A stretch of DNA of 64,000 nt from contig CM048575.1 in the NCBI GenBank assembly GCA_026413225.1, positions 6,352,001 to 6,416,000 of the forward strand, written 5' to 3'. Below the pieces are notes generated by a model. The model ran no database searches, had not been told where the DNA came from, and saw nothing but the letters and a program-made list of their open reading frames with translations. Both the position numbers and the translations under genes were made by a program. Of the stretch, positions 32,813 to 44,450 are shown piece after piece (within the stretch, counting starts at the first letter, position 1; every line of letters begins with the position of its first letter). Origin of the DNA: Otis tarda (taxonomy: Eukaryota; Chordata; Aves; Otidiformes; Otididae).

Positions 32813-35800
32813 CGATCGCGGGGGGATCCGGTGCGGGGGGGGCTGTCCCCGACGGGGGCCGGCAGGAGGGGATATGTCACCCGTGGATGGGGTGGTGCTG
32901 AGGGGGAGCCGGGGAGGGGGGGCAAGATGGCTGGGGGCGTCTCAGCGGCACGGCCGGTGCTGGAGGAAGGATGCGGGCGTCCCCATCTCCCGGCGCGGGA
33001 GGCGTTGGGGAGGGGGCTGTCCCCAGCCCCCCCCGGCAGGTGACAGCAGCCAGCCCCGCTCCAGAGGGCTCGGGCCAAGGGCTGGGCAGGCCCGGGCCCC
33101 CTCCCCGGCCCGATCGGCTCCCCCCGGTCACGCTGCGAGGGTCGGCGCTGGGTGCGGGTGCCGTGTCCCAGCCCACGGGGTGCTGGGGGCTGGCACAGAG
33201 CACAAACCGAGCGGGGACTCTCACCGTGCGCCCGGGCCCCGGGGTACGACCCAGCCTGGCAGGCAATGAGCGCTTTTTGGGGGGCCTGGGCCCGGGTGTC
33301 TCTCTCTTCCCATCACCTTCTGCCCCCTGGATGTTGGATTTAATTGGGGCAGTTGGTCTGGTCCCTCCAGCCCGCCCCAAACCCGCGGAGCAAGTCGGTG
33401 CCGGGACATCTCTCTCCATCCCGGGACATCCATCCACGCGCATCCTCGCGGGACGCGGGGCCACGCCGCTCGCGGCAGGTCCCTGCCTGCTCCTCGGGCC
33501 GGGCACAAAGCCCCGAGCAGGCTGGAGGGGACAGAGCCGGGCCGTTGAGTGCTGGCTGCTCCCGCGGGAGTTGGGGCTGGGAGCAGGCAACCTCCCGCGC
33601 TGTCAATCGGGGCGGCAGCGCAGATTCTCTCCTTTAGGAAATGGATGTCATTTCCCATCTATTTTGCTTCCTCGCCTCCGTGCTCCCAGCACGCGGCCGC
33701 AGCTCCCAGCCCTCAAGGACCCCGTCTGCTGGGGGACGGAGACGGGGGATGGCCGGTGGGAGACGGGCAGGGCCACGCTCGGGAGGCTGGAAGGAGGCAT
33801 GTCGGCCCTTTGCAGGCGTTATTCCAGCACTGACAGCGCCGAGAGGGAAAAAATAGGCATCAAAGTGACCATGGAGCGTCAGAGCTGGAGGGGGCCTTCT
33901 GGCTGCACGGGGCGACGCAGGCGGGAGCCACGTTTGGGGCAGCCGCGGGCGCCGTTACTCCAGCGAGCCCGGGCACCAGGACCATCTCCGGGCATCCCCG
34001 CTGCAGGGGAACAGGGTGACACAAGCGTGGCGTCCCCATCCAGCCTGGGTGAGCGGGTCCCGAGCCCTCGGTGCCCAAATCTCCCTCCCGAGTGCTGGGG
34101 CTTGTGCCGTGCGGGCTGGAGATGGCGGTGCAGGCCGGAGGGGGTAGCATCCAGCCCTCCCGCCGGACGCCGGCAAGGCACAGGGAGGGAGCGGAGGGCG
34201 CTGGGGAGCCCAGACTGGGGGTCCCTGGGGGTCCTTGCCTTCAGCCTCCCCATGGCGAGCTCGGGGCGGGGACCCGCAGGATGCGGAGCCCATGCAGGAG
34301 CCCCGAGGCTGGTGGCTGCGCGGGCGCGTGGATCTCCACGGGTCTGCCCAGCCATGAGGGCAAGGTCTGGCCCCGCGCTGGGGTCTCGTGCCCAGGTGGT
34401 GCTGCTGGGGCTGGGGCTTCCGGATCCAGGTTTTGCAGCCGCTGGTGTCCAAAACCCTGGATGCCACCCAGCCAGAAACCGGGACCGGGAGCCAAAGGTG
34501 CCTCTTGGCCCTTATTGCCATCATGGGCGAAGCTAAAATCTGGATCTGAGCAGCGGCGGGAGGAGCCTGGATGCAGCTCAGGAGCTGAACGCGTGGCTTG
34601 CGCTCCTTCTGCCCATCAAATCGGATTTCCCAAAATAGCCTGTTGAAGACCAGAGCCCGGCAGGGACCGAATGACGGGTCACCAGGGGTGTGGAAGCCCC
34701 ACCACGATCCTGGCTGCCTGCTCCAAGATGTTGGCAGCCAGCGATAATAGTAATATACGGTGCCACTGCCGGGAGAGCGCAGCGCCGGAGAGCTAAGAAT
34801 AGCAGGCGAGACGTGCCGGCTGCCGGGGGACGCGCGGGGAGGGCCGGGGGCCAGGAGCACGCGGGTGGCTGTGTCCTGCGGGACGTCCCGGTGACGGGGT
34901 GGCTGAAGGTGGCTGGAGGGAGGACATCCCCACGGTGCAGGTGGCGCGGGGCATGGCGGGTGCCACCGGAGCTGGGACAGGGACGTGCAGAGCGGTGCCC
35001 AGTGTTGACGAGCCTGAGCAGTGCCCTTCAGCGTGGCCTCAGGGCCCCACAGTCCCCAAGAGCTGGGGGTGAAGCCTGCGCTGCCCAAATGCTGCATGGC
35101 CTTGGGATGGTGGCCGTCTTGGTGGCCTTGTAATGCCAGGTCCCGCAGCGAGCAGCAGCACCCTGGGATGCTGAGGAGGGGGCCAGCCTCCGAGCACAGC
35201 ACCCACACTTGCCACACTTGCCCAGCAAGATGGAGCCCCTTCTGCTCCCCCTGCTCTGCCCAGCACCCCGGGGCTGTATGGCGTTGGCCGTGGGAGGACA
35301 GAGGGGGCATGGCTGCCACGGGCACTCGAGCTGAGCCGCGGCAGCCGCACGTGGCAGCAGAGCCAGTGCCTGCCAGATAAAGGAGAGTTAATTTGTACTT
35401 TCCCAGTTTCAGTGGGGCTGGGGGTGCTGTGGGCGCCTGGTGTCCCCCTCCCTCGAGCGGCTGTGCTCCTGCAGCTCTCGTGCCAGCGCCCCCACAACCT
35501 CAGTCCTCATTAGGTTTTCCACGTCCCCCCCGCCCCGGCTCACTCCCCCCCAAATGCTGGAGCGGGAAGGAGCCATGACATGGTTTCTAATCAGCTGCTG
35601 GATTCCGATTTCTCTCCTCGGAGGAGGCTTCTCGCAGCCTTTGTCTGGTGCTGCCCGAGCAGGGTGCTGCTCTGCGGTTCCCCTCGAAGCCGCGGCGCAA
35701 GGTGATGCCGGCGCCCCGGGGAGCGAGCGGCTCAGCGCCGAGCACGGAGGCAGCCGAGGGACCCTACGGAAACACGGTGCTGTTGGGAGCTGGGCATGTT

Positions 35801-37080
35801 CGAGGGCATCGCCAGCACCCGCAGACCCTGGCTGCGTGTGGCCACGCGGGAGCCGAAGCAGGCGGCCTCCCCACCGGCGCCCAGGTCTGGTGGGCACTGG
35901 AGCTGCCGCGCGACGCAGCGGTGCTGTGCCGGTGTTGGCGGCTGCTCTGGCAAGCACCGAGCGTGGTTGCTGCTGTTTTCCTGGGGCTTGGTCTGCGTTG
36001 GTCCCCAGGTGCCCGATCTGGCACGGCTTCGCTGCGGCCGGTGCGTTGCTGGGTTTGGCTCCTTCCCCAGCACCCGGACTCGTCGGCAGCCCGTTGTGGC
36101 TCTGAGCGAAGCCAGGGGATGCAAACACTTTCCAGCATTGCCAAGCCCCAATTAATAGCCTGTGAATCACGATGCCGTTGGAAGAGCAGATGTTTGCGGC
36201 GTGGTTGCCAGTGCTCGGCGTTGCACGGAGGGTCTGGCTGGCCTCACACCGGCAGCTTCGGGCAGTGGCAGGAGCCTCACCGCCTGCCTGGCCCTCTCCC
36301 CCAGCAGGGCCGGGAGCCGTCTGGGCTGGGAATTAGCTGAAGTTTTTGGTGGGCAGAGCGGAGGAACAGCCTGTCCGTGGGTGTGTGGGGGTGTCGCTTC
36401 AGAGCAAGAGGAGTGCGGAAGCTGAAGGTACCGAATCCCGGTGCGACGCCTGGCAGGGGTCCTGCTGGTGTCCCAGCCCTGCTGCTGCAGCCTCAGCCTG
36501 GGGCAACCCCCCGTCTCCCCAAGGGGCTGGAGGGGCTGTGGTGAGACTGGGGGCCACGGGCCGCTCGGTTTGGCAATGGTGAACTGGTTATTACTGGGGG
36601 TAGGCTACATGTCTTGGATGTGGCTGTCCCTGCCATGGTGGTGCAGCTCGGCTGGGCTGGGGTCCCCAGCCGGCGGGTTGGGGTGAGACCCCATGGTGGT
36701 TGATGCACCCCAGGTCGGTGCTGTTGGTGCCATCGGTGCAGCCGAGGCGAGGGACGGACTTGGTGTTTCATGTCACGACGTGCTCCGGGCTCCCCCGGGC
36801 CCTCTCTGGGTGGGGGGAGTGGGGACAGTCCTGCTCCGGGGGAGCCGTTTTGGGTGCCAGTGGGTGTCAGAGCTGTGGGTGTGTGGGGGGCTGCTGGGGG
36901 CGAGGGCTGCGTGGGTGCCTACGGGGTGCAGAGGAGTGCGTGGGTGAGCGGGGGGGGGGGGCGTGGGGATGCTGTGGGGTGGGAGCAGGGGGGGTGCGGA
37001 GTGCACAGCGCTGCAGTGGTGCCGGAGCAGTGAGGCGCGCGGGGCCATCCAGGTGCACAGGGATGCAGTGGTGCGGAGCG
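32813..37080. other. DLGAP3 first-intron DNA, proximal part
   Basis: No exon is supported. Composition is GC-rich with several short AT-rich patches that may be conserved elements: about 34,495-34,530, 34,610-34,650, 34,735-34,770, 35,375-35,405, 35,560-35,620 and 36,145-36,180. Long ORFs on both strands (up to 521 codons) have no recognisable domains and are treated as compositional. Confidence 0.5.
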
Positions 37081-37084
37081 GCTG

Positions 37085-37210
37085 CGTGTCCGTCCGGGTG
37101 TGCGGGGCCGTGTGTCCGTCCGGGCGTGCGGGGCTCTGTGTCCGTCCGGGCGTGCGGGGCCGTGTGTCCGTCCGGGCGTGCGGGGTTGCGCGTTGTGTCC
37201 GTCCATCCGT
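37085..37210. repeat. 26-bp minisatellite, about 4.5 copies
   Basis: The phrase TCCGTCCGGG recurs at 37,089, 37,115, 37,141 and 37,167, an exact 26-bp period, with a partial copy near 37,198. The copies differ at only a few positions, so expansion was recent. Confidence 0.9.
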
Positions 37211-37598
37211 GCGCGGCGATGCGGCCGGGCGGTGCGTGGGCGTGCGGGAGCTGCTGGCGTGGGCAGCCCTTTCCCGGGGGTGCGTGGCTGTGCGCGGGGG
37301 TGGCCGGAGCGCGTCGGGGAGCGTGCGTGGGTGTGTCCCGAGCCGGCTCCGCCATCGCCTCTCGCGCCAGCTGGAAGGTGCCGGTGTCGGCCCAGGCGCC
37401 CGGGAGCGTGGCCATCGCCGCGCTGCCGCGGGTGGCCGTGACCCCGCCGGTGGCCGCGGTTTGCGTGGCCTGGCCGCGGCATGGGCAGCCCGCAGGGATT
37501 TCACAGGAAGAGAGCGAATCCAGCCGCCGCGCCGCTTCCGTCCTCCGGCTTCTGCCGAGCCCAGATGGGCAACCTCAGGGCTTAGCGGCAGCGAGAGG
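37211..37598 (+). promoter_or_regulatory. DLGAP3: Second CpG island with a possible alternative DLGAP3 first exon
   Basis: This CpG-dense segment ends in a good donor (GAGAGG|GTGAGTG) at 37,598/37,599. It resembles an alternative first exon about 5 kb inside the presumed first intron. There is no transcript evidence, and the island could equally be an intronic regulatory element. Confidence 0.3.
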
Positions 37599-37988
37599 GT
37601 GAGTGGGGGGCTGCCGGGCGGGGGGGAGCGGGCCTGGCTCCGTGCGGGGGGGGGACCGTGCCTCGCAGAGCCCCTCTCCCCGGAGACCCCCGCGTTGTGC
37701 CCAGCGCGGATGCACTGGGGGGGGGGTGCGGAGCTGAGACCCATAGGCCAGGCGGGGCGGAAGCCCCCCATATAGCCCCCACCCCCGCAGAGCTGCTCCT
37801 AACCCTTTCCTGGCCGCGTCCTCCTCCCTAGCAGCCGCCCCTTCGTTTGGGCGTGCGGCGTGTGGCTCCCGGCCAGCCCTCGCCCGGACAAGCCCCGGCA
37901 CAGCCTTGAAGCTTGCGGGGCCGGGATGGCGAGCTCCCAGCCCAGGGGCCTCTTCTCCCATTCCCTGCAGCCCTGCGCTGGGCTGGGG

Positions 37989-38110
37989 GCTGCGCACGTC
38001 GTGGGGGGGGAGCGCTGGGGCTGGGGGCTGCGCACGTCGTGGGGGGGGGGGTGCTGGGGCTGGGGGCTGTGCACATATTGGGGGGGGAGTGCTGGGGCTG
38101 GGGGCTGCGG
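37989..38110. repeat. 38-39-bp G-rich minisatellite, about 3.5 copies
   Basis: Units containing GGGGCTGGGGGCTGCGCACG recur with start points at 37,991, 38,029, 38,068 and 38,106. Each carries G-runs of 5 to 12, so G-quadruplex formation on this strand is plausible. Copies differ mainly in G-run length. Confidence 0.85.
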
Positions 38111-38829
38111 GGTGAGGAGGGAGCGAGGTGCATGCGGGGGAAGCTTTGCTGTGAGCTCAGAGCTGGGGGGACGTGGTGGCCTTGCCCAAGCCCCCCGTGG
38201 GGTGGGTGTTCGTTTGCCAGCTGCGTTCCCGAAAGCGGAGCAGGGAGCGGAGTCCCAGGGCGGCCGGGCCCAGCGTGTCCCGGCAGCATGGGGAGCGGGG
38301 CGGGGACCCCGTGGATGGAGCCAGGGAGCCCCGGGTCTGCCTGCCTGCCAGACGGCCCCGCTGCCAGGGAGCGGCACAGCCGGTGCCGACATCTGTGCCT
38401 CGAGCCCAGCCTGTCCTCGGTTCGCTTCTCGGCACAGTCACGGTGGCAGTCGGGTCCCTCTGTGCCTCTCCATGCTTTTCCCTCACCACCTCGCCTCTCC
38501 ATGAGACAGACCTGTATTCTGCCGTGTGTTTTCTTGGAGGGGAAACTGAGGCAGGAGGGAGGGAAGTAGCAGAGGCCTCTCCCGATCCCCGTCATCCTCA
38601 GGCTCGATCCCACGCCTCACCCTGGTTTGATTTTTCCTGCCAAGTGATGCCAAGAGCCGCAGGGGAAGCGAGGGCGTCCTGGGACACAGCTCCCGGCCGT
38701 GTCTGCCTGGAGCCCTGGAGCCGCCCGGCTCCTCCTGCTGCCGCCTGGCGCCTCCTTGGCCCGGGGCTGCCAGATGGGCTGGCGGCGGGGCCGTGGGGCG
38801 GCTGTCTGTGACGCGTGCTGCCAGGCAGT

Positions 38830-39125
38830 GCGGTGATGATGGTGACCATGGTGGCTGTGGCAGCGGGGGCCATAGTGGCCAAGGCAGTGGCAGTGGTGGC
38901 CGTGGTGGCCTTGGTAGTGGCCATGCTGTCTGTGGTGGCGATGGTGGCTGTGGCAGTGGTGACCATAGTGGCCATGGTGGCCCTGCTGGCCATGGCAGCG
39001 GTGGCCATGGTGGACATAGTGGCCATGGTGGCTGTGGTGGCCCTGCTGGCCATGGCAGCGGTGGCCATGGTGGCCATGGTGGCCATGGTGGCCATGGCGG
39101 TGGCAGTGGCCGTGGTGGCCGAGGT
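38830..39125. repeat. Degenerate GTGGCC/ATGGTG minisatellite
   Basis: About 290 bases are built from trinucleotide-scale words (GTG, GCC, ATG) with a loose 9-bp rhythm. A higher-order duplication of about 60 bp is also present: the CCCTGCTGGCCATGGCAGCG block occurs near 38,981 and again near 39,041. It is open in several frames and yields low-complexity Val/Ala/Met or Gly/His peptides. It lies in intronic territory and is not taken as coding. Confidence 0.85.
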
Positions 39126-39689
39126 GGAGGCGGGCGGGCGCTGTCCGCGGTGCTGATCACCCCGCCGCTGCCCACCGGGCCCCACGCTGCGTGGCCGAAC
39201 CGGCAGCGTGTCCCGACCCCCCGGTGCGTTCCGGGGGTGCCGATGGGCACACTGGGGTTCAGAGTCCCCCCACTCCCTTGGGGACGTCCCGCCCTGCCCA
39301 TGGCCTTTGATGTGCAGCAGCTCCAGACAGGGCCAGCGGGACGGGCAACCAGCCCACGGCCGTGCCCGTCACCCCACGCCCTGCCTGCCCGCCGCCGGGC
39401 GCTGCGGCTGGCCCCGCTGCGCAGGTTGGGTGGGGATGGGTGCCACGAATCAGGCTGGAGAACCAGGCAGGGCAGAGCAGGGCGCTTGGGGACATGGGCC
39501 ACCAAGGCTCCATCACTCCTCGCCGGGCTGGGCGCGTACCAGAGAGGTGCTCCCGGCTCCGCTCGGGCCACCCAGGTGGGCGCAGGGTGGCCGATGCGGC
39601 GTGCCCGGGGCCAGGGACACTGCGCCCACCTCCGCGCCCCTGAGCCGTGTCCCCCACCACGGTGCGGGTGTGAGTGCTCCCAGCACCAA

Positions 39690-39815
39690 ATGTCAAACCA
39701 TGCAAATGAGGCTGCGGGAGCGGCTGATTGAAGGACCCTGCCCCACCCCGGAGCTGCAATCAAATATGCAAATGGCTCCTGAGGAGGCTAGTGACGGCTA
39801 TTAATAGCAGGGGAT
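39690..39815. promoter_or_regulatory. Putative conserved element with two octamer (POU) motifs
   Basis: Two exact ATGCAAAT octamers at 39,700-39,707 and 39,766-39,773, 66 bp apart on the same strand, lie in an AT-rich island that also has GCTATTAATAGC near 39,797. The surrounding DNA is far more GC-rich. Octamers bind POU factors, including neural POU3F proteins. Enhancer activity is inferred. Confidence 0.5.
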
Positions 39816-40499
39816 GAGGCTGTGAGAAAGCATGGCGTTCCTTGGGAGGATGAGGCTGGGGGCTCGGCGCGTGCCACTCGGGCGGGCACTCACCTGTGCC
39901 GATGCCCGGGATGGGGTGAGGGGTGCTCCCTGCGGGGAGCCCGTGGCCACCAGGTATCGCTTTGGCCACCACAACCCTTTGCAGGGCGAGTGCCGCCCGT
40001 GTGCCTGTGCTCTGGCTCAGCGTCCTGTGGAACGGTGTGTGTCACCGTGCCGAAGAGCTGGCAAACCCCGCGGGGCCGTCGCGGTCGCTGAAAACCCTGG
40101 GCTGAGATTTTCCCCTTGGGGAGTCTGACCTCAAACAGGAGGAATTTGGTACCCAGGGGGACGCGGGCGCTGCGGTGGGGGTTTGCTATGGCTGGGTCTG
40201 GCAGGGGGAGCTCGGCCTGAAGCAGGATTCACCGTTTCGGTGGAGGGAGGGAGGGAGGAGGGGGCTCCTCCTGGCCCCCCCATCCTTCACCCTCTGCTTT
40301 CATCTTCCTTTCTCTCTCCCGAATTCCTTCCGTTGCCATCGAGGCAGGGGACGTCCCGCTCCTGCCAGCTGAGTGGCAGCACGAGTGGGTTCCCGTCGTG
40401 GCGCTGGCAGGGACCCTGCTGTCCCCAGTGTCCCTAGCCGGCACGGGGGGCTCGGTGCGCCTGCCGCAGCCCCTCCGCCAGCAACCGCCTGACCTTTTC

Positions 40500-40665
40500 A
40501 GAAGATTGTGGAAGTGATGCTGGAGACAACAGTAACTAATTATTTAAAATCTGAAACTGGAATAATTAGCCCAATTAACAGTCTCAGGTGACGTCTTATT
40601 GCATCTGATAACGGCCCGAGGAAGAGGGAAGTTAATTAACCCGTCAGCCTGACGTTTGTAGGTCA
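40500..40665. promoter_or_regulatory. Putative conserved non-coding element (homeodomain-type sites)
   Basis: An AT-rich island of about 165 bp contains CTAATTATTTAAA, ATAATTAG, CAATTAAC, TTAATTAA and a CRE-like GTGACGTC. The sharp contrast with flanking GC-rich sequence suggests purifying selection. Function and target are inferred; DLGAP3 is the nearest developmental or neural gene. Confidence 0.5.
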
Positions 40666-41689
40666 GCGCTGGCTCCTCGCACCCACCGGAGCAGGCTGCT
40701 TTGGGGGTGCCCGTCCCGCTTGGTGCCAGGGCTCTGTGTCTTTTGGGGGTCTCGGGGCAGGGAGGGGGGGGCTGCGGGTGAGCCCAGGCACCAGCCGCGG
40801 GAGATGGGCTGGGGGCTGGCGAGTTGGGGGAGAGGGTGCTGTGGCCTGAGGCCGGAGTCACGGGCAGGGGGACGGGGCTCGGTGTCCCCCGGGAATGCCA
40901 CCAGCGCAGGTTCGTTAGCGAGGCGGCAGCTGTAGGCCTTCCAGGTTGCTGTGGAAACGGTGATGCTCGTCACCGGGAGGAGCCTCCTGCTTCCCATCAC
41001 CGCGGGGTCCGGACCCCCGCCTTGGACACCTGGGACCCACAGACCCCCGTGTCCGGACAGGGATATGGCGAGGGCCTGGCTGTCACACGCAGGCGGGTGG
41101 CATTGGGTGTGCAGCTCCCCGTGGGCCAGACCCCCTCCCTGCCCCCTCTGGCACGGACCCCCCCAGCCCCTGCGTATCCTTGGCGTGGCCAGCGGCACCG
41201 GGCAGGGCTGCACACGCATGCACACGCGTGCATCCCTGCGCAGCACGGGTGTCAGGGTGCATGCCCCTCGGGACCCTGCCCTTGCACCTCCGCTGGCACG
41301 CAGCCGTGCGTGCTGCGGGCGCGCGAGCGTGCACGTGGGCACAAGTACCCGCCCGCGCCCCAGCCTGGCACCGGGGCGGCGGGGCCGTGTTGCCAGCCCT
41401 CCCCGGCGTGGCGCGGCACGGGGCCCACGGGGTGCGGAGCGTGCGGCGGCGGAGCCCCCGGCCGCAGCCTCGCGGGCGGCTCGGCGAGACCTCGGTGCTG
41501 CTGGCAGCTCTTGGAGTTTTAATGAGGTAAACGGTATAAAAAGCTCCGTTTGCCCTAAATGCCCATCCCTGCGTGAAGCCGCTGCGGCGCAGCCCAGGCC
41601 CACCCCGGGAGCTGGGCAGGGGGCTGCGGGGCCGGGCACGCGCGCCCGGGCTGAGCACGTGGCAGCGGCAGGAGGAGGAGGAGGAGGAC

Positions 41690-41905
41690 GAAGGCGGTTT
41701 AGCGCATTTGCAATCATTTCCCTCCTCCCTCCCCAGTTTACAGCTTACCTCAGCGGCTTATCAGCCTCCAATCTCATTAAATCAGGCAAATTGTAGCATC
41801 TGATATTTTATGGAGATTAAGGTGTGCGCCCAGACTCTATAATTATCGGCAAAGATGTATTTACAATACCTTGTTGCTAGTAAACAGAAAATAACTTGGG
41901 ATCAA
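41690..41905. promoter_or_regulatory. Putative conserved non-coding element
   Basis: About 215 bp of balanced-to-AT-rich, non-repetitive sequence sits in an otherwise very GC-rich region. It contains CATTTGCAATCAT, TCATTAAATC, a TATAATTATC patch and GTATTTACAA (forkhead-like). It looks like deeply conserved intronic regulatory DNA. An alignment would decide. Confidence 0.5.
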
Positions 41906-42239
41906 AACGCTTTTACCGGGAAATAAATCTGCCCGTAGAGCCCCGCTGCGGCGCGCGGCTGGGAGACGTCGGCGCTGCCCGGGGCGGGTGGGCGTTGAGG
42001 GATGGCGATTCGGGGACGTCCCTGGTCCGGTGTGGCTGCGGCGGGTCCCGTGTGCCGGGACCGCCCCCAGGTTGGTACCCACTGCCCGGGTCTCCCTTGC
42101 TGGCATCTCCCATGGGTGCCCGATGGCACCCACCCCTCCGGCCGCCGCTCTGCCGGGGATTTCCATCCCGGAAACCTCCCCGCGCCCCGGCTGACGCAGG
42201 GCTGGGATTTATCGGCACAAGCATGTGAGCGGTGGTGGT

Positions 42240-42710
42240 AGCGCCTTGCCCCTCAATTTGTCACCGCGGCGGGAGCGCTGCGGATTACCGATGCGGTGAC
42301 GCCGGTTTATTGCTGCCTGAAGTGGATTTATCTGCGCGGCGGGGCCCGGGCTCACCGCCGGCGTAAATCACCACAGCACGGCTGGCACCAGCCGGAGCGC
42401 GGTGGCTGCCTCCCACCGGGCCAGGGCATTCCGGCCTCCCCGGGGGATTTGGTGGCCGCGTTTCCCGTGGGGCCGTGCGCTGCGTGCCCCGTCTCGGCTG
42501 CCCGGTGGCGGGCACGGCCGTCCCTTCTCCGTCTCACTCTCCTGCCCACTGAAACGAGAATAAGATGGTGATAATGCCGCAGACGTCCTCTGGAAAGGGC
42601 TCTGAGGCAGATGAAAAGCCCTACTTAAGAGCGAGGCCATTATTATTAATAACTCGGAGTGAGGCTGTAAATTCAGCCAACGCAGCTATTACGGGAAATG
42701 AACCTGCTCC
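42240..42710. promoter_or_regulatory. Putative conserved non-coding elements
   Basis: Two AT-enriched islands (about 42,240-42,340 and 42,540-42,710) contain GGATTACCGAT (paired-type homeodomain-like), GGTTTATTGC, GGTGATAATG, CCATTATTATTAATAAC and GCTATTACG. They are non-repetitive and have no coding potential. Confidence 0.45.
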
Positions 42711-43084
42711 CGGGCCGGATCCAAGGCCGCCCAGGCGCGGGATGGGGCTCTGAACAGGGGTGGGGACAGGAGAGCGGGGCTGGAGGGCCACGTTGTCTGC
42801 GGTCACTGGGGTGGCATGGCCGGCGGGGGCAAAAACCTCTCGGCAGACACCAGCTCCATCTGGGGTTCGCTGGGACAATTTCTCAGCTTTTTTGGGAAGG
42901 TCGGAGGTGTGAGGGAGGGCACCTGCAGCACTGCTCCACCCTCAGCAGGGCTGAGGCTTGTGCCAAGGCTGAGGCCTGGCTGAAGCTCAGGACAGGGGTG
43001 ATGCAGGCTGTGAGGAGCGTGGCAGGGGCCGGTGCCAGGGCTGGGTGTGGGGAGAGGATGGAATGGGACCTGCTGCGGCTGTGC

Positions 43085-43500
43085 CAGTCCACGGAGCATC
43101 CACGGGAATATTACACCTTGGCAAAGGTTACGTTAAAATTAAAATAACCCGGTGCCGTTCGTCACCTGGCGCCCGCAGCCAGGTCAGCAGAAGGCTGCGA
43201 GCTGCTGCGGCTCCTGCTCCCTCGGGATAACTTCACCTCTGGCATTGCCGCCCCACGAGCGGGGCAGCTGTGGGGCCGGCGGGGCGCGGGTACCCGGGAT
43301 GGCAGAGCTGGGTGTGGGGCTGGGCACGGGGTCCTGGGGGGGCGCGGGGTGCCAGGGCCACGGCCATGGGCTCACGGTGCTGCCCGCGCCCGGCTCGGGA
43401 GCTTCTGCGGGGGAACGAGCTTTGATATAAATATCTTTTTGCTCAGCACACGACCTACTTTCCAGACAATGCCATTAGCCTCTCGACTCCCTCATTCATC
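43085..43500. promoter_or_regulatory. Putative conserved non-coding elements
   Basis: AT-rich islands at about 43,100-43,150 (GGTTACGTTAAAATTAAAAT) and 43,415-43,500 (TTTGATATAAATATC and a following pyrimidine-rich block with GCCATTAG) interrupt GC-rich sequence. No exon or repeat explains them. Confidence 0.4.
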
Positions 43501-43934
43501 TTCTGCCGTCCTCCCCCAGCCCGCCCCGTGGCGGCACCCGTGCCGGCGCTGCACGCGAGGCAGGACAGGCACCTGGCCCCGTGGCACCGTGCTGGGACCC
43601 CGGTGCTGGGGCAGCCGGTGGGCAGCCAACCTGGTCGCCCCTGGAGCATCCCTGGAGCGGGGGCCGTGGCTCATCTAGGGACGATCCCGCGGGAGCGCTG
43701 GCGTGGCGGCAGAGGCCGTGCCGCGCAGTTGGCAGCCGGCAAGCGGCCGGTGGGATTAGGGGCAGGTTGGGCGGAGGGTGCCTGGTCCCACCGGTGTGGG
43801 GCTGCCCGACCCCGGTGACAGCCCTGGCAGCGGTTTGGCCCTGAGAGCTGGAAATGCCTCCCCGGGGGGCTGGGCGGCCCTGGGCCACCACCCGCACACC
43901 TCCACGTGCCCCCGGGCCGAGCCCCCGCTCCTCC

Positions 43935-44450
43935 CCTGCAGCTAAAATTAAATATTCAATTTGTATTGCTGGTAAATCCTGTAAATCTCTTTTATCTCTA
44001 AGCTCTGGTAGCAGGACTGTCGGTGGTGTAATCACACGGGGGCCGTCCCGCCGCCCTTTGCAGCTCCCGGGCTCGGACCGCGCTCCCCGTTCCCCGTGTC
44101 TCCCCGCGGGACGCTTCGGGGGCTGGTGGCGAAGCAGCACCCCGATGCCCACGGCAGAGCACCCCATGGCTCCCGCCCCGCCTGCGCTGCCCGCCATGGA
44201 GGTGAGGGCGTGCGCCATCCCCACGCTGTCCGTGACGGGGATGCCGGTGCCCAGGTGACCGATGTGATGCCACCAGCGTGGCCCCCATCCCCGCTGTGCC
44301 CCCAGCTCGCCAGCTGGGTACCCTCCCTTGCTCTGCCCCCCCACCGGGCCCCCACTAAGAGCCTCATGCGGAATTATGTATTTAAATATTTAGGTTTTCA
44401 TCAGCTTTGCAAATTAAGCCCATCCATTAAAGTGGCAGTTTGGGTCCTCC
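43935..44450. promoter_or_regulatory. Putative conserved non-coding elements
   Basis: Two islands (43,935-44,035 and 44,360-44,450) contain AAAATTAAATATTCAATTTG, CTCTTTTATCTC, GGAATTATGTATTTAAATAT and a TTTGCAAATTAA octamer-like site. Flanking sequence is over-rich in GC, so these look selectively held. Confidence 0.45.

Noticed and set aside
32971-35325. 521-codon + ORF (32,971-34,536) and 456-codon - ORF (33,955-35,325)
   Set aside because: Overlapping long ORFs on both strands in GC-rich DNA; no family resemblance and no start or splice context.
38483-39763. 426-codon minus-strand ORF and + strand Val/Ala/Met or Gly/His ORFs over the GTGGCC repeat
   Set aside because: Low-complexity products of a trinucleotide-like minisatellite in intronic territory.
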